Below are positions 29,631 through 38,263 of a stretch of 64,000 nt of DNA, piece after piece. The notes under the pieces were generated by a model that was not told the DNA's origin, did no database searches, and was given only the letters and a program-made list of their open reading frames with translations. The DNA lies in NCBI RefSeq assembly GCF_900457465.1, contig NZ_UAUU01000009.1, positions 310,001 to 374,000 on the forward strand. The letters are read 5' to 3'. The position numbers and the translations under genes were made by a program. Source of the DNA: Sphingobacterium multivorum. Its GTDB lineage: Bacteria; Bacteroidota; Bacteroidia; Sphingobacteriales; Sphingobacteriaceae. Every line of letters begins with the position of its first letter. Within the stretch, counting starts at the first letter, position 1.

Positions 29631-30785
29631 ATGAACAAAGGAATTATCGCTTTGGCATTTGGCGGACTTGCCATCGGAATGACCGAATTCACGATGATGG
29701 GCATCCTGCCTGACATTGCCAAAGATCTTCATATCGAAATCCCTACCGCTGCTCACCTGATTGCACTTTACGCACTGGGTGTCGTTGTAGGTGCCCCCAC
29801 ATTAGTGCTATTTACAGGAAAATATCCTCCGAAGAAGGTATTACTCTTTTTAATGCTGCTCTTTTTTATCTTCAATGGCCTTTTCAGTATTGCACCGGGA
29901 CAGTTTTTGATTAGTCTCTCCCGTTTTATGGCCGGACTTCCCCATGGAGCATTTTTTGGTGTTGGGTCTGTCGTGGCAGCAAGACTGGCTCCGAAAGGAA
30001 AAGAAGCACAGGCTATATCCATTATGTTTACCGGAATGACTATTGCCAATTTGGCTGGAGTACCACTCGGCACCTATTTAGGCCATCATTATTCATGGCG
30101 TTTAACGTATGGTATTATCAGTATATTGGGATTAATCACTTTTGCAGCAATTTATGCATGGATGCCAAAAATTGAGGCCGCCAAAGGAAATAATATCTTT
30201 AGTCAGTTAAACTTCTTCAACAAAAAAATTGCCTGGTTATTAATGGCTATTATTGCCATAGGTACCGGTGGACTTTTCGCCTGGATCAGCTACATCGCGC
30301 CTTTGGTGACCAATGTGTCGGGCATCGCTGCTGATCGTGTCCCCTTGATTATGATCCTGATCGGTGTTGGTATGTTCTTCGGAAATCTTATCGGCGGAAA
30401 ACTGGCTGATACAATCTCCCCAACCAAAGCGGCAATCGCGAGTTTCTCCGCTATGGCGATATGCCTTGTGATGGTTTACTTTATATCACCACTGGGCTGG
30501 ACAGCCTATCCTTTAGCCTTTATTACAGGACTGGTGTCCTTCACTATTGGTTCGCCGACACAACTGATGTTGATCCGCGCCTCAAAAGAAGCAGCAACAT
30601 TGGCCGCAGCAGGTGGTCAGGCAGCCTTTAACCTCGGGAATACCTTAGGTGCATTTTTAGGTGGAATCCCAATAACCTGGGGTTTAGCTTATAATACACC
30701 TTCCCTCGTTGGTGTGGGCATGGCGAGCATTGGAGCACTCCTGACTTTGCTATATTTGAAAGTCTACGACAATAAAACTCAATAA
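29631..30785 (+). CDS. MFS transporter, AraJ/drug-efflux type
   Basis: A 384-residue 12-helix major facilitator. The N-terminus (IALAFGGLAIGMTEFTMMGILPDIA) and the motif FMAGLPHGAFFGVGSVVAARLAP are typical of the DHA1 sugar/drug efflux branch that includes AraJ. A charged loop after helix 2 (LFTGKYPPKKVL) and the second-half IGGKLADTISPTKA correspond to the A-type motif regions. The exported compound is not predictable. An acyltransferase gene follows after 15 bases. Confidence 0.9.
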   Translation: MNKGIIALAFGGLAIGMTEFTMMGILPDIAKDLHIEIPTAAHLIALYALGVVVGAPTLVLFTGKYPPKKVLLFLMLLFFIFNGLFSIAPGQFLISLSRFMAGLPHGAFFGVGSVVAARLAPKGKEAQAISIMFTGMTIANLAGVPLGTYLGHHYSWRLTYGIISILGLITFAAIYAWMPKIEAAKGNNIFSQLNFFNKKIAWLLMAIIAIGTGGLFAWISYIAPLVTNVSGIAADRVPLIMILIGVGMFFGNLIGGKLADTISPTKAAIASFSAMAICLVMVYFISPLGWTAYPLAFITGLVSFTIGSPTQLMLIRASKEAATLAAAGGQAAFNLGNTLGAFLGGIPITWGLAYNTPSLVGVGMASIGALLTLLYLKVYDNKTQ

Positions 30786-30800
30786 AAACAGCATAATCAA

Positions 30801-31802
30801 ATGGCGCGAACAAGTTATATCAGTATACTACGTATTGTTGCGATATTCCTCGTTATCTTGATTCATTCCTCTTCGGGCTACTTAAACAGCAATGAATTTG
30901 AATCATTCGACTGGAGTTATGCCAATTGGCTCAATAGCTTCTCGCGCTTTGCGGTACCCCTGTTTGTCGTTATTTCAGGTGCCCTCCTGTTACAGAAAGA
31001 CGAAAGTACGGGACAATTTTATCGGAAACGTTTATTGAAAATTGTCCCGCCTTTTCTTTTTTGGAGCATCGTCTATCTTTTCTATTATTTTGTCCGTTAT
31101 ATCGATTTTGACTATATCGGTTTTCCACAAGTTATCAACATTGTGTTAATTCGCTTAAAGTCAGGAACGAATGCGCACCTTTGGTACCTATATATGATAC
31201 TCGGGCTCTACCTTGCAGTTCCTTTCATACGCAAAATTGTGGGCAACTGCAGTAAGAGAGAGCTTGAGATCTTTTTGGGATTATGGTTTGCAGCGTTATT
31301 TTTTACGAATAAATGGTTCAATAGTTACCTACCTAATTTTGACCTGACCTTTTTCTCGGGTTATGCAGGCTATTTGGTCTTGGGCCATTACTTACGTATT
31401 TACCCTATCCCAATGGTAAAATTGTCAAGTTTTACATTTTTTCTGATCTGCTGTTTAATTACAGCATCGGGGACATATTATCTAAGTGGCTCCCGAGGTG
31501 AATTTGATCCGACACTTTACAACTATCTTTCCCCCAACATCGCATTGAGTGCAGGCTTTTTATTCGTCTTCGTGCAAGGCCTTAAACTCCCGGAACAACT
31601 CAACGCCTTCTGGGAATTTATCGACATCCACAGCTTTGGCATTTACCTTTGCCATATTTTGCTGCTCAATTATATTCATCCTTTGCTTCCTTTATCCACT
31701 TTGTGGAAAATCCCGGCAGCAACGGTGCTCACGTTGTTGGCTAGCGCCCTACTGACCTATTTATTACGAAAAGTTCCATACGGTAAATACATCAGTGGCT
31801 AA
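30801..31802 (+). CDS. Membrane acyltransferase, acyltransferase-3 family
   Basis: A 333-residue protein with about ten membrane helices of the Acyl_transf_3 (PF01757) family, which move acyl groups such as acetyl or succinyl onto surface sugars. Family hallmarks are the N-terminal SYISILRIVAIFLVILIHSSSGY with the conserved Arg and His, FAVPLFVVISGALLL with the FxxSG motif, RKRLLKIVPPFLFWSIVYL and HLWYLYMILGLYLAVPFI. The C-terminus is FGIYLCHILLLNY. The target is unknown; in this phylum it is usually exopolysaccharide or O-antigen. Confidence 0.9.
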   Translation: MARTSYISILRIVAIFLVILIHSSSGYLNSNEFESFDWSYANWLNSFSRFAVPLFVVISGALLLQKDESTGQFYRKRLLKIVPPFLFWSIVYLFYYFVRYIDFDYIGFPQVINIVLIRLKSGTNAHLWYLYMILGLYLAVPFIRKIVGNCSKRELEIFLGLWFAALFFTNKWFNSYLPNFDLTFFSGYAGYLVLGHYLRIYPIPMVKLSSFTFFLICCLITASGTYYLSGSRGEFDPTLYNYLSPNIALSAGFLFVFVQGLKLPEQLNAFWEFIDIHSFGIYLCHILLLNYIHPLLPLSTLWKIPAATVLTLLASALLTYLLRKVPYGKYISG

Positions 31803-31823
31803 TTCCGTTATCGGAGCTTCGTT

Positions 31824-32288
31824 TTACAATTTCTCGCCTTCGACCTTATTATATACATAAAGATGCGCATTGGGGCCTTCAATCGCATGGCCTTCCTGAT
31901 CTAGCCCAATCAGCTTCTTTACACCCACCTTCAGTTTCATATTTGTTTCCTTCCCTGTGAGATGAACAACGGATCCGTTGTCGTGCCACATGACTTTACC
32001 ACTATCTTCGACCTTGGTATTTTTATTAATATATTCACTGACGATGGCAAAGGTATTATCATTTTTTAAGGTGATATTTGTTTTGATACCTTCACAATCA
32101 GCACAGGGAATAGTAGCTTCATAGGTACCGGCCCAATCCAACGAATTCTGCGATGTATGGGCAGTATCCACCGCCACAGTCTCATGTGCAGTGGAATCTG
32201 CGGTTGTATGCTGACTATCTTTTGAGGTTTGATTACATGCACTTAGCGAAATCATTGCTAAGCAAGAGAACAATACGGTTAATTTCAT
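31824..32288 (-). CDS. NlpE-like copper-resistance lipoprotein
   Basis: A 154-residue lipoprotein. The ATG at 32288 gives a clean signal MKLTVLFSCLAMISLSAC with lipidation at Cys18. The mature domain matches the NlpE N-terminal beta barrel: WAGTYEATIPCADCEGIKTNITLKNDNTF, including the CADC motif that can bind metal or form a disulfide, and a strand SGKVMWHDNGSVVHL. In Enterobacteria NlpE senses envelope stress; in this phylum the role is unproven. It converges on the acyltransferase. Confidence 0.88.
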   Translation of the reverse strand: MKLTVLFSCLAMISLSACNQTSKDSQHTTADSTAHETVAVDTAHTSQNSLDWAGTYEATIPCADCEGIKTNITLKNDNTFAIVSEYINKNTKVEDSGKVMWHDNGSVVHLTGKETNMKLKVGVKKLIGLDQEGHAIEGPNAHLYVYNKVEGEKL

Positions 32289-32371
32289 ATCTGTTGTTTT
32301 TGATGTACGATACCATATAGCAAGCAATTTCAGCGCCAAGAAAAATCAGGCACGCCTACTGGATTCCAAAG

Positions 32372-32398
32372 AAAAAAGGCTTCTTGAGGAAGCCTTTC
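32372..32398 (-). terminator. Rho-independent terminator after the DUF3127 gene
   Basis: Arms AAAGGCTTC and GAAGCCTTT with a 5-base loop; read on the minus strand the hairpin is followed by a T run. Confidence 0.75.
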
Positions 32399-32479
32399 TA
32401 TCGTAAATAACTGTATTGCGAACAGTTTAAATAATCTATTTGCTACCGCGTGGCGATAGGCTATACAATCCTATTCAGA

Positions 32480-32854
32480 TTAAAATGGTAGATCGTCATC
32501 ATCTGATGAACCCGCCAAATCTACAGGGGCAGGCATATCTGCGTAACCTGGAGAAGATGGAGCTGGAGCAGCATTACCTAATTTTGTAACACGCCATGCT
32601 ACTAATGAATTGAAATAAGTTGTTACGCCATCTTTATTAGTCCAAGGACGACCACGAAGATTAAAAGATACTTCTACCTCTTCACCAATTGCAAGGTTAT
32701 CAAAAATTGACGTTCTGTCTTGTGTTGCCTCAAAACGGATATACTCAACAAATTGTGGGTTTTCGGCATAAGCTACAATCATATCGCGTTTTTTGAATGA
32801 TTCTGTCACTTGTTGTGTCGCTCCTATCTCGTGTACTTTTCCTCTAATTTCCAT
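32480..32854 (-). CDS. DUF3127 OB-fold-like protein with an SSB-type acidic tail
   Basis: A 124-residue cytoplasmic protein starting at the ATG at 32854. The DUF3127 domain fills residues 1-90 (EIRGKVHEIGATQQVTESFKKRDMIV, FEATQDRTSIFDNLAIGEEVEVSFNLRGRPW, FNSLVAWRVTKLG), with the beta pattern of an OB fold. A Pro/Ala-rich linker leads to the C-terminal SSDDDDLPF. This tip is the same kind of motif that single-stranded DNA-binding proteins use to recruit repair and replication partners. The role of DUF3127 proteins is not established; single-stranded nucleic-acid binding is an inference. Confidence 0.9.
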   Translation of the reverse strand: MEIRGKVHEIGATQQVTESFKKRDMIVAYAENPQFVEYIRFEATQDRTSIFDNLAIGEEVEVSFNLRGRPWTNKDGVTTYFNSLVAWRVTKLGNAAPAPSSPGYADMPAPVDLAGSSDDDDLPF

Positions 32855-32912
32855 AATCAAAAAAATAAATATTAAAGCGTAAAATTAAGCAATTTTTGAG
32901 GAAGAGTTTAAT

Positions 32913-32920
32913 TAACTTTG
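32913..32920 (+). promoter_or_regulatory. -7 promoter element (TAACTTTG) next to the RlmL-like gene
   Basis: An exact TAnnTTTG match eight bases before the ATG at 32929. This argues against the longer frame from 32896 and suggests a leaderless transcript. Confidence 0.45.
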
Positions 32921-32928
32921 TACAAAAT

Positions 32929-34110
32929 ATGATGGAAGTTTTCAACACCCCCAATAAAGTTATTATAACGTGCAATAAGCGCTTATCACCTTATTTGCAA
33001 CAGGAAGTTAAAGAGTTAGGTTTTGACATTGTCAGGGCATTCCCTACAGGAGTAGAATTAAAGGTCAGTATAAACGATACGATCAAGCTTAATCTGAACC
33101 TACGCACAGCCTCTCAGATTTTGTATTCGTTAAAAGAGTTTACAGCCAATAATCCGACGGAGCTCTATGAAGAATTGAGTAAAATTGCCTGGGAAGAACT
33201 TATTCAATTTGACGGATATTTCTCTGTCAGCTCTAATGTTGATAATGAGACAATCAGCACGCCTTTATTTGCAAACGTAAAGGTTAAGGATGCAATTGTG
33301 GACCGTATAAAGGAAAAAAAAGGTCTGCGCCCTAATTCAGGTCCGGACAATAATAAAGCGGTTGTCCACTTGTACTGGAAAGATGACCGTGCTGAAATTT
33401 TTCTCGATACCTCAGGCGAGACACTGGCAAAACATGGTTACCGTAAGATCCCTGGAAAAGCGCCAATGCTGGAAGCTCTTGCAGCCTCAACAATTATTGC
33501 TTCCAAATGGGATGGTAATTCACCTTTTGTAAATCCGATGTGTGGATCCGGAACTTTAGCCATTGAGGCGGCACTGATAGCAACAAACAGAAAACCAGGG
33601 TTGCTGCGCATGAACTATTCATTTATGCATTTCATCGGTTATGATGAAACAGTTTTCTTCCAGGAGCGCCGACTACTCAAAGATCAGATCAATAAAAAAG
33701 CGGCTCCACAAATTATTGCAAGCGATATTTCGGAGGAGGCAATCAACGTCTCAAAGATGAATGCAAGAACTGCTGGTGTGGAGCAATTAATTTCGTTTGA
33801 AGTATGCGATTTTGCCGAAACACACGTTCCTAAAGAAGGTGGTGTCATTTTATTCAATCCTGAATACGGTGAACGTCTGGGCACGCACAGCAAGTTAGAG
33901 ATTACCTATAAGCGTATGGGGGATTTCATGAAACAGGAGTGCAAAGGTTATAGAGGCTATATATTTACCGGAAATCCAGATCTGGCAAAGAAAATCGGGC
34001 TACGTGCGTCCCGACGCATAGAATTTTATAATGGTAAATTAGATTGTAGATTATTAGAATACGAATTATACGAGGGTACTCGCGAAAAAACAAAAGTATT
34101 GTATGAATAA
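32929..34110 (+). CDS. THUMP-domain class I SAM-dependent RNA methyltransferase (RlmL-like)
   Basis: A 393-residue enzyme expected to methylate 23S rRNA guanine N2. The THUMP domain spans about residues 45-155 (LRTASQILYSLKEFTA, GLRPNSGPDNNKAVVHLYWKDDRAEIFLDTSG). The methyltransferase domain has FVNPMCGSGTLAIEAALIA as the SAM-binding motif I, IIASDISEEAINVSKMNA as motif II, and FNPEYGERLG as motif IV, where the canonical NPPY is NPEY. The start at 32929 follows the promoter box; a longer frame from 32896 is rejected. The HD gene downstream overlaps by eight bases. Confidence 0.93.
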   Translation: MMEVFNTPNKVIITCNKRLSPYLQQEVKELGFDIVRAFPTGVELKVSINDTIKLNLNLRTASQILYSLKEFTANNPTELYEELSKIAWEELIQFDGYFSVSSNVDNETISTPLFANVKVKDAIVDRIKEKKGLRPNSGPDNNKAVVHLYWKDDRAEIFLDTSGETLAKHGYRKIPGKAPMLEALAASTIIASKWDGNSPFVNPMCGSGTLAIEAALIATNRKPGLLRMNYSFMHFIGYDETVFFQERRLLKDQINKKAAPQIIASDISEEAINVSKMNARTAGVEQLISFEVCDFAETHVPKEGGVILFNPEYGERLGTHSKLEITYKRMGDFMKQECKGYRGYIFTGNPDLAKKIGLRASRRIEFYNGKLDCRLLEYELYEGTREKTKVLYE

Positions 34111-34750
34111 CATTATTGAGCGCACAGTAGCATTTGTGCAAGATCGATTGAAATTTGCAGAAGCAGGCCACGATTGGTCGCATATTCAACGCGTATGGAA
34201 CAATACGAAGTTAATTTTAGAAGATGAAGAAGCGGATGTTATGGTCTGCGAATTGGCTGCACTGTTACATGACATCGCTGACAGTAAATTCCATGATGGT
34301 GATGAAACAATAGGCCCTCGTGTTGCCGGAGAGTTTTTGGCAAGTCTAGAAATTTCGCCTGAAATCATTGACCATGTGAAGAAAATCATCTTCAATATGT
34401 CTTTCAAAGCAAGTTTGGGGGAAGTGTCATTCCATTCAAAAGAGATGGAAATCGTGCAAGATGCAGATCGTTTGGATGCTATCGGTGCAATAGGCATTGC
34501 CCGTGCGTTTAGCTTTGGTGGTAATAAAGGCCGTGAGATGTATAATCCGAACATTCCTGTTCAAGAATATAAGGATAAGGAAGCGTACAAACATTCGGAA
34601 GCTCCTACAATCAATCACTTCTACGAAAAGCTATTATTGTTAAAGAATAAGATGAATACAGAGGCTGCAAAAAAAATAGCAGCACATCGTCATGACTATA
34701 TGCTCAACTTTCTGGATGAGTTTATGGCTGAATGGAATGGTAAAAAATAA
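34103..34750 (+). CDS. HD-domain phosphohydrolase (YedJ-like)
   Basis: A 215-residue HD-superfamily metal-dependent phosphohydrolase. The motifs are HDWSHIQRVWNNT near the N-terminus, LAALLHDIADSKFHDGDE with the signature His-Asp pair, and VQDADRLDAIGAIGIARAFSFGG late in the domain. The pattern matches the uncharacterised YedJ/YpgQ group, some of which hydrolyse nucleotides. Its start overlaps the methyltransferase stop by eight bases, which implies translational coupling, and a terminator follows. Confidence 0.92.
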   Translation: MNNIIERTVAFVQDRLKFAEAGHDWSHIQRVWNNTKLILEDEEADVMVCELAALLHDIADSKFHDGDETIGPRVAGEFLASLEISPEIIDHVKKIIFNMSFKASLGEVSFHSKEMEIVQDADRLDAIGAIGIARAFSFGGNKGREMYNPNIPVQEYKDKEAYKHSEAPTINHFYEKLLLLKNKMNTEAAKKIAAHRHDYMLNFLDEFMAEWNGKK

Positions 34751-34776
34751 ATTACACTTAACAATTCCTAAATATA

Positions 34777-34827
34777 AAAGTGGTACTTTAGATCTTGTAC
34801 ATCGAGATAAAAAGTACCACTTTTTTT
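34777..34827 (+). terminator. Rho-independent terminator after the HD gene
   Basis: A perfect 13-base stem AAAGTGGTACTTT / AAAGTACCACTTT with a long loop of about 21 bases and a T7 tail. Confidence 0.75.
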
Positions 34828-34943
34828 GTTCCATGTAAAATCAGCTTTTAAACAAATTTGTAAGAAACGATCCTGTCACCAAGGTCGATTTTTACTGCTA
34901 GTATCGTAATCGGTATTATAAATACATAGAATAGGAATAAATC

Positions 34944-34988
34944 ACCGAGTGAAACGTGCACATTATGCCGTTGAAAACAAACACTCAT
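34944..34988. repeat. 45-bp repeat, copy A (upstream of the GDPD gene)
   Basis: Begins ACCGAGTGAAACG and ends AACACTCAT, so its tips GAGTG and CACTC are inverted. Two related copies lie at 35776-35820 and 35876-35918 in the same orientation. This copy sits 13 bases before the GDPD start codon. Confidence 0.6.
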
Positions 34989-35001
34989 ACATAATTATAG
35001 C

Positions 35002-35769
35002 ATGAAAAAACATATTTTTAGCTGTCTGACACTGGCTATGGTAATCTCATCCTCCGCATTATTCGCACAAACGAAAGCCATTGCACATCGTGGCGTATGG
35101 AAAAACAGCCATCTTCCGCAAAATTCCATTGCTTCCTTAACAGCGGCCCACGAACTCAAGCTCTTCGGATCCGAGTTTGATGTACATTTGACCAAAGACA
35201 ATATTCTTGTGGTCAACCATGACAATGATTTCTATGGCATTGATATCGCAACGGCAACCTACAAAGAGCTCTTAGAAAAGAAACATCCTAACGGTGAATC
35301 CATTCCCACGTTGGAAGAATATATTAATGCTGGAAAAAAATTAAAGGGTTTACGCCTTATCCTTGAGTTGAAAATCAATAAACTTGGGGTCGAGCGTACG
35401 CTTGAAGCGACCACAAAAACGGTTGAAATGGTCAAAAGCTTAAAAGCTGAGAAAATTACGGATTACATTTCCTTCAGCTTTGAAGCTTGTCAAAAGATCC
35501 ACGAATTGGCTCCTAAGGCTAATATCCAATATCTTACAGGAGATAAATCTCCTTCAGATGTAAAAGCTGCTGGGATTAATGGGGTGGATTATCACTTTTC
35601 CGTCTTTAAAAAGAATGCGACATGGCTGAAAGATGCGCATCAACTTGGTATGAAAGTGAATGCATGGACCGTAAACACAGAAGAAGAAATGACAAATCTA
35701 ATCGATCAGAAAATTGATTTTATTACCACTGATGAACCTGAGTTGTTGCTCCGCATATTAAAGAAATAA
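35002..35769 (+). CDS. Secreted glycerophosphodiester phosphodiesterase
   Basis: A 255-residue GDPD-family TIM barrel that splits glycerophosphodiesters into glycerol-3-phosphate and an alcohol. The signal peptide ends at SALFAQ. Catalytic and metal residues are visible: His29-Arg30 in KAIAHRGVW, Glu58 and Asp60 in GSEFDVHLTKD, and His73 in VVNHDNDFYG. The C-terminal GMKVNAWTVNTEEEM and FITTDEPELLL are normal for the family. It is flanked by copies of a 45-bp repeat and followed by a second secreted phosphodiesterase-type gene, which suggests a joint role in phosphate scavenging (inference). Confidence 0.94.
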   Translation: MKKHIFSCLTLAMVISSSALFAQTKAIAHRGVWKNSHLPQNSIASLTAAHELKLFGSEFDVHLTKDNILVVNHDNDFYGIDIATATYKELLEKKHPNGESIPTLEEYINAGKKLKGLRLILELKINKLGVERTLEATTKTVEMVKSLKAEKITDYISFSFEACQKIHELAPKANIQYLTGDKSPSDVKAAGINGVDYHFSVFKKNATWLKDAHQLGMKVNAWTVNTEEEMTNLIDQKIDFITTDEPELLLRILKK

Positions 35770-35775
35770 GGACAA

Positions 35776-35820
35776 ACCGAGTGAACAAAGGACATTTATA
35801 GCGATGAAACTAAACACTCG
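35776..35820. repeat. 45-bp repeat, copy B (just after the GDPD stop)
   Basis: Starts ACCGAGTGAACAAAGGAC and ends TAAACACTCG. The tips CGAGTG and CACTCG form a perfect 6-base inverted repeat. It lies six bases after the GDPD stop. Confidence 0.6.
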
Positions 35821-35875
35821 TGTCGCCCGAGGCAGCATGATTGCCTTTATATAAAGAATAAATGATGAACAAATA

Positions 35876-35918
35876 ACCGAGTGAAACGAGTTCATTTAAA
35901 CACATGAAGATCACTCAT
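35876..35918. repeat. 45-bp repeat, copy C (upstream of the EEP gene)
   Basis: Starts ACCGAGTGAAACGAG and ends GATCACTCAT, 25 bases before the EEP start at 35943. It shares the flanking GAATAAAT with copy A. Confidence 0.6.
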
Positions 35919-35942
35919 AAATAGCATAAATAATTCAAATAA

Positions 35943-36780
35943 ATGAAAAAAAGTCTTTTTCTCGTTATAGCACTGTGTTTATCTTTCCTATCGTATGGGC
36001 AGGAATTTATTGCAGGCAGTTATAATATACGCCAAAGAAATACCGTCGATGTCGATAACATGTGGAACGACCGGAAAGTCCCGCTTACCAATCTGATCAA
36101 ATACCATGGTTTTGATATCTTTGGTATCCAAGAAGGTTTTTTTTGATCAGGTTCAAGATCTCAAAAAGCTCCTTCCTGGATTTGATTACGTGGGTGTAGG
36201 TCGCGACGATGGTGCACAAGAGGGCGAGCACTCGGCGATTTATTACAATACAAATCGCTTTAAAGCGATAAAGAGTGGAAATTTCTGGCTTTCAGCCTCA
36301 GATACCGAACACCCGAATAAAGGCTGGGATGCAGCACTACCGCGAATCTGTACCTGGGGTATCTTTGAAGACAAGGCCAACAAAAAACGCTTTATCTTTA
36401 TGAATACACATTTTGACCATATCGGTCGTACTGCACGTACCGAAAGTGCAAAATTGATTCTGACAAAAGCAAAAGAGTTTGCCAAAGATCTACCGCTCAT
36501 TTTAACCGGAGACTTCAATGTGGATGAACAAGATGAGGCTTATTTTACACTTGCCAATAGCAAAGTGGTCACTGATGTACATGAATTGGCAACATTTAAA
36601 TATGAGCCCAATTCTTCTTTCAATGGTTGGGGCAAAAGCATTAGACCAACAGGCCGCATAGACCATATTTTTATCACCAAACCTTTCCAAGTAAAAAAAT
36701 ATGGTATCCTGACCGACACCTACATGAATAAATTTCCATCGGATCACTTTCCAGTAGCAACGACACTCTCCTGGAAATAA
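35943..36780 (+). pseudogene. Secreted endonuclease/exonuclease/phosphatase family protein, frameshifted at a T8 run
   Basis: Corrected for one base this is a 278-residue secreted EEP enzyme. The signal peptide ends at SYGQEF. Motifs on the two halves are FIAGSYNIRQRN, DIFGIQEGFF with the metal Glu, FMNTHFDHIGRTAR, LILTGDFNVDEQDEAY and SDHFPVATTLSW. The first frame stops at 36146 directly after eight T (36137-36144); removing one T joins QEGFF to DQVQDLKKLLPGF. Every catalytic motif is retained, so an overcalled homopolymer or slippage is more likely than decay. It is probably a metal-dependent phosphodiesterase working beside GDPD. Confidence 0.85.
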
Positions 36781-36811
36781 TGTCTTGTTAATTACAACAA
36801 CCCTATAACAC

Positions 36812-36847
36812 AAACAGCAGGTTCGCTTAGGATCTGCTGTTTTATTT
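36812..36847 (+). terminator. Rho-independent terminator after the EEP gene
   Basis: Arms AAACAGCAG and CTGCTGTTT followed by TATTTTG. Confidence 0.7.
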
Positions 36848-37011
36848 TGTGGGACAGCTTTTATTTACACCGCATCAGGAATAGCGACTCAGCACGCTGT
36901 AGCGTATCTGCTACGATTCCAGACAATAGCTATGTTTCCTGGCAATTGGTTTAAACTTTCACATAAATTAACAGTCGATATGTTTAATTTTGACAGCAAA
37001 ACAAAAACATA

Positions 37012-37827
37012 ATGAAATTTCCACTATTATATTGTACACTATTTGTCTCCGGACTGCTTTATTCCAATGCAAGCGAAGCACAGATTTTTAAGAAAATCAG
37101 TGAGACATTGGCAAAAGCAAATCAGGGCCAGACCGACAGTACCAAAACAACGACAACAACAAATACGACCGCAATAGCATCAAAATCGAATACCTTGGCA
37201 TCTTTGTCCAATAAGGATGCATCGTTGGGAATCAAACAGGCTTTAAGCAACGGCTTAAATCTGAGTATCGAATCTCTAGCCAAGAAGGATGGTTTTTTGG
37301 GAGATGCAGCAGTAAAGATTTTGATGCCTGCCGAAGCACAGAAAGTAGAAAAAACGCTTCGTGCTGTTGGGATGGGGAAATTGTGCGATCAGTTTATACA
37401 GAGCATGAACAGAGCTGCGGAGGGAGCCGTTAAAGAGGCTGCCCCAGTATTTGTCAATGCACTTTCGAAGATGACGATTACAGATGCAACCAACATTCTT
37501 TTAGGTAGCAAAGAAGACGCCGCGACAACGTTTTTTAAAACAAACACATCGACCGAATTAACAAACAAGTTTAGTCCTGTTATCAAATCTGCCATGGGTA
37601 CAAACAATGTGGACCAGTACTGGACCCAATTGACAACAGCTTACAACAACCTTCCTTTAGGCAATAAAGTGGAGACAAATCTTACGGCATATGTTACGCA
37701 GAAAGCAATAGATGGTCTATTTATCAAAGTTGCCGACCAGGAGTCAAAAATTAGACACAACATAGATGGCAGTAGAAATACCAATATCCTGCAGAAGGTA
37801 TTTGGTTACGCTGATCAAAAGAAATAG
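37012..37827 (+). CDS. DUF4197 family exported protein
   Basis: A 271-residue exported protein. The signal peptide ends at SNASEAQ, followed by a Thr/Lys/Asn-rich linker (DSTKTTTTTNTT). The DUF4197 region starts with LSNKDASLGIKQALSNGLNLSIESLAKKDGFLGDAAVKILMP and continues with CDQFIQSMNRAAEGAVKEAAPVFVNALSKMTITDATNILLG. It is predominantly helical. No activity is known for this family. It is a single gene ending in a strong terminator. Confidence 0.9.
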   Translation: MKFPLLYCTLFVSGLLYSNASEAQIFKKISETLAKANQGQTDSTKTTTTTNTTAIASKSNTLASLSNKDASLGIKQALSNGLNLSIESLAKKDGFLGDAAVKILMPAEAQKVEKTLRAVGMGKLCDQFIQSMNRAAEGAVKEAAPVFVNALSKMTITDATNILLGSKEDAATTFFKTNTSTELTNKFSPVIKSAMGTNNVDQYWTQLTTAYNNLPLGNKVETNLTAYVTQKAIDGLFIKVADQESKIRHNIDGSRNTNILQKVFGYADQKK

Positions 37828-37843
37828 AACACGATTTACATGT

Positions 37844-37884
37844 AAAAAAAGGACCTGTCAACAATTTGATAGGTCCTTTTTTTA
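37844..37884 (+). terminator. Rho-independent terminator after the DUF4197 gene
   Basis: Arms AAAGGACCTGTCA and TGATAGGTCCTTT with a short A/T loop and a T7 tail. The following stretch to 38201 shows no gene. Confidence 0.85.
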
Positions 37885-38201
37885 TCTGAAATTGTCTGGT
37901 CTTATTGGCCAGGAAGAACCTTCAGTTTGCTTTCATTGCTGTTGGTGTCTGCGAAGTCATGAAGGTTTTAATTGATGCAGGACCATCATGATTTCTTTTT
38001 TCCTATCCATGGATAAACCAAACAGCTCAAAAGATCTCCAGCACAATGCTATCTAGCGATACATTTTCTTTAGCGGTACATTCTCTTTAGGAAAATTAGG
38101 ATTCTATCCGCTCCGATCCCTTTCTGTTATTGCCCATTTGTTACAATAGCGTCAAACGCATGTATGAAGGGTAAATTGTTTGTAAATGCAACCAAATTAA
38201 A

Positions 38202-38232
38202 TTGCAAATAAAAAGCAATTTATCTAAGTTTG
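38202..38232 (+). promoter_or_regulatory. Promoter of pepT
   Basis: TTG, a 20-base spacer and TAAGTTTG. The region AATTGC-N9-GCAATT inside it is an inverted repeat, and 38 bases are almost identical to the osmC promoter. Confidence 0.7.
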
Positions 38233-38263
38233 ACCACCCTTATCACATTAGGGCTATTAGAAA

